A stretch of 64,000 bases of DNA, from NCBI GenBank assembly GCA_002841945.1, contig PHBI01000021.1:62001-126000 (forward strand), written 5' to 3'. This DNA comes from Deltaproteobacteria bacterium HGW-Deltaproteobacteria-14 (GTDB lineage: Bacteria > Myxococcota_A > UBA9042 > PHBI01). This document shows positions 16,276-25,800 of this stretch, piece by piece. Position 1 is the stretch's first letter. The number at the start of each line of letters is the position of its first letter. A program made the position numbers and the translations under genes. The notes below the pieces were generated by a model. That model saw nothing but the letters and a program-made list of their open reading frames with translations. It made no database searches and had not been told where the DNA came from.

Positions 16276-17691
16276 ATGTCTTCCCCCTACCCCGCCCTGC
16301 TCGCGTCCCTCCTCACCGCCGCCCTCGCGTGCTGCAAGCCCGCGTCGGAGCCGCCCCGGAGCGCGGCGCCGCCCGACGCCGCGACGACTCCGTGGCTCGC
16401 CGAGCGCGACGTCGGCCTGGCCGCCCCGTCAGGGACGATCCTGGTCGACGGCCCGGTCACCGACCTCGCGCCGGGGGCCGACGTCCCACCGCTCGTCGGC
16501 GAGCTCGCCGCCCCCGGAGAGATCGACGCCGGCCCCGGCGCAGGCGACGCTCCCGACGACGTCGTCGCCGGCGGCGACGCCGCGGAGGTGGACCCCAGCG
16601 TCGCCGCTGGAGACGCCAGCCTCGTCCCGCTCGCGGCGACGTCCATCGTGCTGCCGGAGGAGCTCGTCGCGAAGGTCCGCGCGGCGCCGACCGCGCGCGC
16701 CGAAGACGACGCGCGCCGCCTCAACCGGACCGGGCTCCAGAAGCACCGCCGCCTCGAGCTCGAGGCGGCCATCCGCGACTACCAGCAGGCGCTCGACGCG
16801 TGGCCCGGCCACCCCTTCTCCAACTACAACATCGCCTGCGCCTACGCGCTCACCGGCCACCCTGACGACGCGCTGCGCCACCTCGCCATCCTGGCGGTGG
16901 TCGGCGACGAGGCGTCCCGCGACCGCCTGCTCTCCGCCCGGACCGACGCCGACTTCGACGCCATGCTCGACGACCCGCGCTTTCGCGAGGTCACGGGCTA
17001 CACCCCGATCTACGTGTCGTGGTCCCCGGGGCTCGACAAGCGGGTCGACGCCCAGCGCATCGCCACCGCGCTGCACGGCGCTCACCTCTCCGCGCGCGCG
17101 ACGCCGACCGCGTGGGAGACGCGCTACGACCGCCCGACCCTGCTCGTCCGACCGAACGACGCCGTGGCGGCCCGCGCCGCCGAAGAGGTGCGCGCGGCCG
17201 TCACCCTCGGCGCCATCGATCAAAAGGACGACCCGTCGCTCGACCTCCGCCGGACGGTCGTGCTGGTGCTGCCCGCCCCACCGGCGGCGGGCGCCGAGGC
17301 GGCGGTGGCCCCCCGCGATGGCGACGACCGGCCGGGTGAGGTGAGCGCCCCCGCGGTCGGGCTCGAGGGGGACGCGCGCGCGTTCTCCGACCTCGTCGGC
17401 GTGCGGCTGGCCGCGCGCGACGGCGGCACCGTCCAGAAGCTGCTCCTCAAGCCGACGGGGTTCTTCGAGTGGGAGGTCGCCACGCCCGACGGCGGCCGGA
17501 CGCTCCGCCGCGGGCGCTACGCGGTCCGGGGCGACGCGCTGGCGCTCGACTACCGCGAGGACGTGCAGACCCCGGGGCCCGACCCGACCGCGCCCGAGGT
17601 GCGCTTCGAGGAAGGCAAGCGCAGCACCCACCCGTTCGCGCTGACGTCGGCGGGGCTCACCATGGACGGCGTCACGTTCCGGCTGCAGTGA
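16276..17691 (+). CDS. Lipoprotein with TPR-like segment
   Basis: A 471-residue predicted lipoprotein (signal peptide MSSPYPALLASLLTAALAC, lipobox ALAC then Cys20) with a Pro/Ala/Asp-rich linker to about residue 120. Residues 145-215 hold a TPR-like pair (HRRLELEAAIRDYQQALDAW and FSNYNIACAYALTGHPDDAL), and EASRDRLLSARTDADFDAML resembles the tail of such pairs. The remainder is predicted mixed alpha/beta: VSWSPGLDKRVDAQRIATAL with RPTLLVRPNDAVAARAAEEV looks like a SPOR- or LytR_C-like alpha/beta domain, and the last 100 residues are beta-rich (GVRLAARDGGTVQKLLLKPT). I cannot name the family. Start ATG 16276 was chosen because it opens the lipobox signal; GGAGG lies 13 bases upstream, somewhat far. 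Confidence 0.7.
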   Translation: MSSPYPALLASLLTAALACCKPASEPPRSAAPPDAATTPWLAERDVGLAAPSGTILVDGPVTDLAPGADVPPLVGELAAPGEIDAGPGAGDAPDDVVAGGDAAEVDPSVAAGDASLVPLAATSIVLPEELVAKVRAAPTARAEDDARRLNRTGLQKHRRLELEAAIRDYQQALDAWPGHPFSNYNIACAYALTGHPDDALRHLAILAVVGDEASRDRLLSARTDADFDAMLDDPRFREVTGYTPIYVSWSPGLDKRVDAQRIATALHGAHLSARATPTAWETRYDRPTLLVRPNDAVAARAAEEVRAAVTLGAIDQKDDPSLDLRRTVVLVLPAPPAAGAEAAVAPRDGDDRPGEVSAPAVGLEGDARAFSDLVGVRLAARDGGTVQKLLLKPTGFFEWEVATPDGGRTLRRGRYAVRGDALALDYREDVQTPGPDPTAPEVRFEEGKRSTHPFALTSAGLTMDGVTFRLQ

Positions 17692-17738
17692 ACGCGCGGC
17701 CAGCGTCCAGGCGGGCTGGGCGGGACAGGGCTCCGAGC

Positions 17739-17767
17739 TTGAACGGCTGGCGGTTCGTCGTTATGAT
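17739..17767 (+). promoter_or_regulatory. Sigma-70 type promoter before the eCIS_core gene
   Basis: TTGAAC (17739-17744), a 17-bp spacer and TATGAT (17762-17767) make a near-consensus housekeeping promoter, unusual in so GC-rich a background. It leaves a leader of about 175 nt before the start at 17949, in which CGACCT-GTC-AGGTCG can form a small hairpin. Confidence 0.6.
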
Positions 17768-17948
17768 GGGGTGTCTCCGGGGAGTCGTCCGCGCAAGCTC
17801 GCGTCCGCAATGCATCTGCGGCGCACCCCTGCGGCGACCTGTCAGGTCGGATCCCGGTTCGGTGTTTCGGTGGCGACCGCGCCGCCGCTCGAAGCTCAAC
17901 GCTCCCCGCTCCCCACTCTGAGGGCGAGCCACTTCGCGAGGTAGACAC

Positions 17949-18632
17949 ATGGCCGGCCAGGACGACAAAGAGCTCCTCGACAAGGGATTCGAGGCGCTCG
18001 CTGACGAGGAGACCAGCGAGGAGCAGGAGGCGCTCTTCGAGCACCTCGCACAGCGCATCGAGGAGCCCGGCCTCCAGGACCAGATCCTGGCGCGCTACCA
18101 GGACTTCGGCAAGACGCTGCTGGGCGACGACCTGCCGAGCCGGGTCGACCCCCGCATCGCCAAGGCGCTGCGCCCGATCCTCGGCGACGTCGGCAACGTC
18201 CGCGTCCACACCGGGCCGGTCGCGTCCGCCGCCGCCCAGGCGATGAACGCGCGCGCCTTCGCCGTCGGCGATCAGGACGTGTTCGTCGACCCGTCCCAGC
18301 TGAGCTCGGACCCCAAGGAGGCCGGCGCGCTCCTCGCCCACGAGATCGCGCACACCCGTGACGCGGCGACCGGCTTCGCCCTGTCGTCCAAGCTCGGCAA
18401 CGACAACACCGCCCGCGAGCAGTTCGCCCACGAGGTGGCCCACATCTTCGCGAGCGAGTGGGACGACGACGGCGTGTCGGTCGCCCGCGACGAGGCCGAG
18501 CCGACGGGGCAGAAGCGCCCGGGGGGCTCGATCGAGGAGCCGAAGGTCGACAAGGTCTCCCTCGCCTTCAAGGTCGCCGAGGTGCTCGAGCGGCAGGAGC
18601 GGCTGATGGGAGAGCGGACCGGGCGCTGGTAG
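17949..18632 (+). CDS. eCIS_core (DUF4157) metallopeptidase-like protein
   Basis: A 227-residue protein without signal peptide. Residues 62-137 match the eCIS_core/DUF4157 pattern: RPILGDVGNVRVHTGPVASA, then MNARAFAVGDQDVFVDPSQL and GALLAHEIAHTRD, with a zinc-binding HExxH-type motif at 131-135. A second one, FAHEVAHIFASEW (161-165), follows 30 residues later, which is not usual for the family. The domain is found in proteins encoded with extracellular contractile injection systems, where it is thought to be linked to toxin loading or processing. Here no sheath, tube or baseplate gene is nearby, so the link is inference. The start ATG at 17949 lies behind a good promoter. The next gene is convergent. 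Confidence 0.8.
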   Translation: MAGQDDKELLDKGFEALADEETSEEQEALFEHLAQRIEEPGLQDQILARYQDFGKTLLGDDLPSRVDPRIAKALRPILGDVGNVRVHTGPVASAAAQAMNARAFAVGDQDVFVDPSQLSSDPKEAGALLAHEIAHTRDAATGFALSSKLGNDNTAREQFAHEVAHIFASEWDDDGVSVARDEAEPTGQKRPGGSIEEPKVDKVSLAFKVAEVLERQERLMGERTGRW

Positions 18633-18771
18633 GCCCCTCGCTCGCATACGCACAAACCCTGATCGCGGCGTTCCTCTTGGTTCGCCGCGATTTCCGTTTG
18701 CGTTGCATGACACGGCCGGGGGGCGACGCAACGAGCCCTGGTCGAGGGCGCCGGATCGGCGCCCCGGGGGC

Positions 18772-19680
18772 TCAGTCGGCGGCGTACCAGCGCGCGACCT
18801 CGGCGTCGATCTCGGCCTGGAACGCCGCCTGGAGTCGCACGACGGCCGGCCCCCGGCGTCCGCGGCCGACGACCGCGCCGTCGAGCGACACCAGCGGCGC
18901 CACGCGCAGGGTCGACGACGTGATGAAGGCCTCGTCCGCCGCCAGCAGCCGCTCGCGCGAGATCGGCTCCTGGCGCACCTCGAACCCCGCCCCGGCGGCC
19001 AGGGCGATCACCTCGGCGCGGGAGGTGCCGGGCAGGATCCCTACGCTGATGGGCGGCGTCACGAGCCGTCCCCCCTCGACCAGGAAGAGGTTCGAGCTCG
19101 ACCCCTCGAGCAGATCGCCGGCCTCGTCGACGAAGAAGCCCTCGGCCCGCGGATCCGGCGTGAGCTGGGCGAGCAGGACCTGCCCGAGGGAGCTCGCCAG
19201 GTAGGCGAGGGTCTTGTGCTGCGCCAGCTCGTGGCCGCTCGCGGTGCGGCTGTAGGGGAGCACGAACCCCAGCACGCCGTCGCTGCGCTTGCGCAGGTGG
19301 CCGGCGGTCAGGGCGCGCGCGAAGGCGACGACCGTCGGGGGCCCGCCGATCTCGGCGCCCCGGCTGATGGTCAGGCGCAGCGCCGCCTCGGCCCCGGTCG
19401 CGGGATCGGCGATGCCATTCTCGACCAGGAGCCGGCGCAACATCGCGGCGAGCGTCGCGGCGTCGGGGACCCCGCGCAGGCGCAGATACTCCGCGGCTCG
19501 CGCCAGCCGATCGAGGTGTCGCTGGAGCTGGATGGGCACGCCGCGGATGGCGTAGAGGGTCTCGAAGATCCCGTCCGCGACCAAGAACCCTCGATCGAAC
19601 GGGCTGATCGCGGCGCGCTCCGCCGGGATGAACGCGCCGTCGAGATAGACCGTCGGGTGAATCGCCGCTGGAACGTGCAT
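18772..19680 (-). CDS. Class IV PLP aminotransferase (IlvE / D-amino-acid aminotransferase / PabC group)
   Basis: A fold-type IV PLP enzyme of 302 residues. It has VYLDGAFIPAERAAISPFDR then GFLVADGIFETLYAIRG at the N-terminus, the PLP lysine in ELAQHKTLAYL (Lys156), the conserved Glu in DLLEGSSSNLFLVEGGRLVT (Glu192), and PPISVGILPGTSRAEVIALA. These features are shared by branched-chain aminotransferases, D-alanine transaminases and aminodeoxychorismate lyases, so the substrate cannot be told; the length and the GSSSN motif fit all three. Start ATG 19680 follows GGGGAGGG. It is divergent from the giant TPR gene with a 158-bp shared spacer, and is not in an obvious biosynthetic operon. Confidence 0.85.
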   Translation of the reverse strand: MHVPAAIHPTVYLDGAFIPAERAAISPFDRGFLVADGIFETLYAIRGVPIQLQRHLDRLARAAEYLRLRGVPDAATLAAMLRRLLVENGIADPATGAEAALRLTISRGAEIGGPPTVVAFARALTAGHLRKRSDGVLGFVLPYSRTASGHELAQHKTLAYLASSLGQVLLAQLTPDPRAEGFFVDEAGDLLEGSSSNLFLVEGGRLVTPPISVGILPGTSRAEVIALAAGAGFEVRQEPISRERLLAADEAFITSSTLRVAPLVSLDGAVVGRGRRGPAVVRLQAAFQAEIDAEVARWYAAD

Positions 19681-19778
19681 CTGCCCTCCCCGTCCGCCCC
19701 AGCCTGATCCGGCGGGGTGATCTCGCCCGGCGTGGCCCCGCCTCGTGAGCCCCCAGCGTCGGGCGGCGCTCGGGGCGA

Positions 19779-19808
19779 TTGGCGTGGCCGGCGACGCTGG
19801 GGTATAGA
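19779..19808 (+). promoter_or_regulatory. Candidate promoter of the giant TPR gene
   Basis: TTGGCG (19779-19784), an 18-bp spacer and TATAGA (19803-19808) give four of six matches in each box. Initiation would fall near 19815, leaving a leader of about 24 nt before the GTG at 19839 and excluding earlier start codons. Confidence 0.45.
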
Positions 19809-19838
19809 GGATCTCGGGGCCCGATGGGAAGGAGCGAC

Positions 19839-22800
19839 GTGGCAGCGGCGCTGGACGAACTGCGAAGCGAGGTCGCGCAGAACCCGAGCGACGCTGAGGC
19901 GCTGAGGCGCTTTGGCGTGGCGTGTTTGGCGTCGGGCGAGGTGACGGCGCTCCACGACTGGATCGCGGGCCTGTTGCGGGACGCCGACGACCCAGAGGCG
20001 CTGCGCTCGCCCGCCCGCGCCCTCGGCGAGGCGCTGAGCGAGCTCGCCGCCGGCGCCGACGACGACGCCGAGGCCCTCGAGCTCTACCTGCGCGCGGCGC
20101 GCCTCCTCGGCGAGCACGGCGACGCGCCGGACGCCGCGGCCGAGGCCCTCGCGCGGGCCTGGCGCATCCGCCCGGACGAGCGCGTCGGGGACCAGGCTCA
20201 CACGCTGCTCGGCCGCCCCGCGATCGCGGTCGCCCCCGAGTACCTCCTGATCGCGCTGAGCCAGGTCGGGAGCGAGGCCACCCGCGTCCAGTCGCTCCGT
20301 CGCCTCGCGGCGATCGAGCTCGAGGCGCGCCACATCGACCAGGCACGCGCCCTCTACCAGGAGCTCCGGGACCTCCGCCCCGACGACCCCGACGCGACGG
20401 CCGGGCTCGACGCGATCGAGACCCTGCGCACGAGCGCCGAGGCCGACGCGCGCGAAGCGCGCGAGCAGGTCCCGGGCAAGACCGTCGGCGAGGACGCGGT
20501 CGTCGCCTGGACCCGCCTCGGGGACGCAGAGAAGAAGCGCGGCGACGTCCCCGCCGCGGAGGCCGCCTACCTCGAGGCGATGGGCGCCGGCAGCGCCCCC
20601 CAGGCCGAGGCGGCGCTCGAGGCGTTGATGCGCGAGGGGGGCCGCCTCGACGACCTCGCCGACTTCTGGACCGGCCTCCTCGAGGGGGCCTCCCGGGCCC
20701 GCCAGGTGCTGCTCCGCCGGCGCCTCTTCCGGCTCCTCCACGACGAGCTCGGCCGCCCCGACGACGCCCGCCGCTTCTTGGTCCTCACCGCCTCGGTCCC
20801 CGCGGCGGACGCCGACGACGTGATCGCCCGCGCCCGGGCGGCCGGCGCCGACGGGGACTGGGCCGTGGCCATCCAGATCCTCGAGGACGGCGCCGCGAGC
20901 GCCGCCTCGCGTGACGCCCGCATCGCGATCCTGCTCGAGGCGGCCCGGGTCCACGAGATCGAGCAGCAGGACCTCGTCGCCGCCGAGCGCGCCTACCGCC
21001 GCGTGCGGGTCACCGATCCGCGCGACCTAGCCGCGCTGGCCTTCTATCGCCGCTGGTACGCCGAGCACGGCGAGCCGCGGCGCGCGTGGGCCAACCTCGT
21101 GCAGCTCCACGCGGTCCTCGACGGACCGGAGCTCGCCGGCGAGCGCGTCGACGTCGGGATCGAGATGGCCGCCGTCGCCGAGCAGGGGCTCGCGAGCTGG
21201 GACAAGGCGATCGAGGCCTGGCGCAGGGTGCTCGCGGACGCGCCGGGCCACCCGCAGGCGCTGTCCGAGCTGGGCCGCATCTACGAGGCCGCCGGTCGCT
21301 GGCACGCCTTGGTCGACCACCTCGAGGGCTGGGCGCGGAGCCTCCCCGATGAGGCGGTCGAGCAGAAGATCGAGCTGCTGTTCAAGGTCATCGACTGCTA
21401 CCAGGACCCGACCCGGCTCCCGATGCGTGAGATGGTCGTGCAGACCTACGAGCGGATCGTCGCGCTGTCGCCCACCAACGTCGTCGCCCTCGACGGCCTC
21501 GCCGGGAGCCTGACCGAGCGCGAGCAGTGGCGCGAGCTCGTCGCGGTGCTCGCCAAGAAGATCGACGTCACCGACGATCCCGAGGAGCTGCTCGGCCTCT
21601 TCGAGCAGATCGCGTCGCTGTGGCTCGATCGGATCCGCTCGGAGACCCAGGCGATCCCCGTGCTCGAGCGGATCCTGGAGCTCGCCCCCGACAACCTCGA
21701 CGTCATCGACCGGCTCAAGGAGATCTACCGCCGGCGCCACGACTCCGAGCGCCTCTACACCACCTACGAGCGCGAGCTCGCCCTGCTCTCGGGGACCGAC
21801 CGCATCGACGTGCTGAGCGAGCTGGCCGCACTCGCGACCGACCCGCTCTTCCGCCCCCAGGACGCCATCCGCTGGTGGCGCCAGGTGCTGTCGATCGACG
21901 GCCGCCACGAGGGCGCCCGCGCCGCCCTCGAGGCGCTCCACGCCGAGCAGTCCGACTGGGACGGCTACGTCGCCCTGCTCGAGCAGCGGGCCGGCGAGGC
22001 CCGCACCCGCAAGCAGAAGGTCGAGGTCCTGCTCGAGCTCGGCGAGATCGTCTACTCCCGGCTCGAGGACCCCGACCGCGCCCAGGCGATCTTCACCGAG
22101 ATCGCCGAGCTGAGCCCGTTCAACACCACCGCCCGGCAGTTCCTCCAGCGCCTCTACGTCGCCCGACGGGGCTGGGACGCGCTCCAGGCGCTGTACGCCC
22201 CGCGTGAGGACTGGCGCGGCTACACTTCGCTGCTGACCGACTACGCCGACCGCGCCGGCGACCGCTTCCTCGCGGCCGACATCCACGTCGAGCTGGCGCG
22301 CGCCTTCGAGGCCCACCTCGACGACGCGTCGGCGGCGCTGCGCCACCTCGAGCTCGCGCTCAAGGCGACCCCGGAGCGCGCCGACGTGGCCCGCGATCTG
22401 CTCGGACGCTACGACGCCCACGTCAAGGGCGAGCGCCGGATGGCGCCGCTCGAGACCCTCGGGGAGCACGGGGAGGACCCGGCCGAGCGCCTCGCGGCGT
22501 GGCGCGAGCTGGCCGAGCTCCACCAGGCCGCCGGGGACCCGCGCACGCTGAGCGCGTGGAGCCACGCGCTCGTCGCCGAGGCGCCGCTGGGCTCGGTCAC
22601 GACCGCCGACGCCCTCATCGCCGCCGCCGACGCAGCGAGCGCCTGGGAGGACGCCTACACCGCGATGCAAGAGGCCCTCGGGCGCCTCCCGGTCGAAGCC
22701 GCTGGCGCCCGCCTGCGGCTCCACCGCGGGTTGGGGACCCTCGCGAGCGTTCGCCTCGGGCGTCAGGCCGACGCGGTGCAACATCTCCGCTGGGTGCTGC

Positions 22801-25800
22801 AGCTCGCCCCGGGCGACGCCGCGGCCCTCGACGCCCTCGAGAAGATCTACTTCAGCCAGAACGACTTCGAGGGGCTCGAGGACGTCTTCAAGGCCCGCGC
22901 GGACGCCGCCGCCACCGCCGACGAGCGCGTGGCGCCGCTCCTGCGCCTCGGACAGCTCTACGAGGACATCCTGGTCGACATGCCGCGCGCGGCGTCGGTC
23001 TATCAGGAGATCCTGGTGCTCGCGCCGGCCGACGAGGAGGCGCAGGAGGCGGTCGCCCGCGTCCTCGACCAGGAGGAGGCGTACACCGATCTCGCCGCGA
23101 TCTTCGAGACGGCGCTGACGCGGCTCGACGACGCCGGCAAGCGGCGCACCGTCGACCTGCGCCTCGCCACGCTCTACGCGACCAAGCTCGACCAACCCCT
23201 GGCGGCGGTCGACCATTATCAGGCGGTCCTCGAGGACGGCGGCGACCTCGACGAGGCCACCGTCAGCGCCCTCGAGGGGCTCTTCGAGGATCCGCGCGCG
23301 CGGGTCGCCGCGGCCCCGCTGCTCGAGGAGATCTACCGCCGCCGGGAGGACCCCGCCAAGCTCGTCGAGGCGCTCGCCGCGCGGCTCGAGACGGCGGACC
23401 TGGCGACCGAGCGGCTCGCGCTGCTCGACGAGATCGCGATGCTCAGCGAGGGCGCGCTGGGGGACGCGGACTCGGCCTTCGAGGCCATGCTGGAGCGCTT
23501 CCGCGCGGCGCCGGCGGACAAGGACACGTGGCGCGAGCTCGAGCGCCTCGCCGAGGTCACCGACTCGTGGGAGGAGCTGGCCGCCGGGTGGCGGGCCCAG
23601 GTGGAGACCGGCGCCGGCCTGCCGCCCGACCGCCTGGTCGCCCTGCGCATGGCGCTCGCCGAGATCTACCACCGCCGCCTCATCGAGGTCGACGACGCCG
23701 TCGCCCAGGTCGAGCAGGCCCGCTCGGAAGCGACCGACCCGGCCGACGTGCTGGCGGCCCTCGAGTCCCTCGAGGTGCTGTACAAGAAGGTCGCGGACCT
23801 CGACAAGTTCGTCGAGGTCAAGCTCGCGGCGAGCGAGCGGGTCATCAGCCGGGACGCCCGGCGCCGCAAGATCCTCCACGCCTGCCAGGCGCTGTCCGGG
23901 CCCCTCAAGCGCGTCGACGAGGCCGTCGCGCTGTGTAACGGCCTGCTCGACGAGGACCCGGCCGACGCGGACGCCGGTGACGCCCTCGCCGGGATGCTCG
24001 CCCGGGCGGAGCGCTACGACGCCCTCGAGGCGCTGCTCGGGCGGCGGCTCGTGGCGGTGACGGACCGCGAGCAGCAGGACGCGCTGCACTTCCAGCGGGC
24101 GCTCCTGCGGCGCGATCAGCTCGGGCGCTGGGAGGACGCGATAAGCGAGCTCATCGGGCTCATCGACGCCCCCCGCCTCGGCTGGGAGGCGCGCCAGGCG
24201 CTCCTGGAGATCAGCCGCGCCCAAGAGTCCGAGAGCCAGCGCGAGCTCATCCTCGAGGCGCTCGAGGAGCACTACGCGGGGACCGGCGACGCCGAGGGGC
24301 GGCTCGCGGTGCTCCTCGTGCAGGCCGACTTCGCGGCGGCCGGGGGCGAGCGCGCCGCGCTGCTGCGCGCCGCCGGCCAGGTGTGCATGCCGGACCCGGC
24401 CCGGGCCGCCGACGGCCGCGAGGACGGCGTCAACGCCTTCGGCCTCTACACCCAGGCGCTCTACGAGGAGCCCGAGGATCCGACGGCGCTCGCCGCGCTG
24501 GTCGCCCTCGCCGAGGCGATGGGGCACTGGGAGCCCCTCGTCGACAGCCTCGAGGAGTGCGGACAGCAGCCCCCCCCGAGGGCCGGGCTGATGCCGCTGT
24601 GGCGCACCGTCGCCGCCCTCAGCGAGGAGCGGCTCGGGGACGTCCCGCGAGCGATCCGCGCCTGGCAGCGCCAGCTCGATGTCCGCGCCGCCGACCCGAG
24701 CGCGGACGCCGCGCCGGCGCTCGACGCCCTCGACCGCCTCTTCGCCGCCGAGGGGGACCGCGAGGCGCGCCTCGACGTCCTCGAGCGCAAGCGCGAGGCG
24801 GCGAGCGACGACGACGTCGTGATCGCGCTGCTCATCGAGCAGGCGCGGCTGCACGAGGCGCTCGAGCGCCCGGACGCCGCCACCTCGACCCTGCAGGAGG
24901 CGTTGGCGGTCGCGCGCGCCGGCGGGTCGGCGCGCGCCGCGGCCCAGTCGGGGCTCGTGACGCGGCTCGAGACCCTGCTCACCACCGCCGGTCGCCACGG
25001 CGACGTCGTGGAGTTGCTGCTCGTGCACGCCGCCGACCGGCAGGACCCCGACGAGGCGCGGCTCCTGCGCTACCGCGCCGCCGAGGTCGCCGCCGAGCGG
25101 CTCGCGGACGGTCGCCGGGCGGCCGCCATCTACCACGAGATCCTCGCCGAGCAGCCGCGCGACGAGGTGGCGCTCGAGGAGCTCAACCGGATCTACGCCG
25201 AGCTCGAGGACTGGGGGAGCCAGGCCGAGGTCATGGAGACGCGGCTCGCGATGGCGCTCGAAGCCGACGCGACGGCCGAGGCCACGGGGCTCCGGCTCGA
25301 GCTCGGGGCGCTCTATGACGAGCGGCTCGACGCCCCGCACGAGGCCGCCCCGCGCTACGCGGCGATCCTCGACGAGGACCCGGCGAACGCCGCGGCGCTC
25401 CAACGCCTCGCCAGCATGGTGGCAGCGGACCGGGCGGCGTCCCTCGCGCGCTCGGTGCTCGCGGACGCGCACCGACGGGCGGGGGACCCGGCCGCGCTGG
25501 CGACGGTCCTCGAGGCGACGCTCGCGGCCGGCGACGCCGGTGGCGCGCCGGCGGGCCTCCACGCGGAGCTGTCCCAGATCTACCGCAGCCTCCTTGATGC
25601 ACCGCAACAAGCATGGACGCATGCGGCCGCTGCGTATGGGTTCGAGCCGCTTGGCGATGCGGGAGACGCGCAGCGCCTCGCGGTGCTGGAGCTCGCCGAC
25701 GACGGCGGCGACCGCGCCGCCCTGTCGACGCTGCTGCTCGAGGTCGCGGCGCGCGTCTCGGACCCGGTCGCGCGCCTCGCGCGGCGACTCGACGACATCG

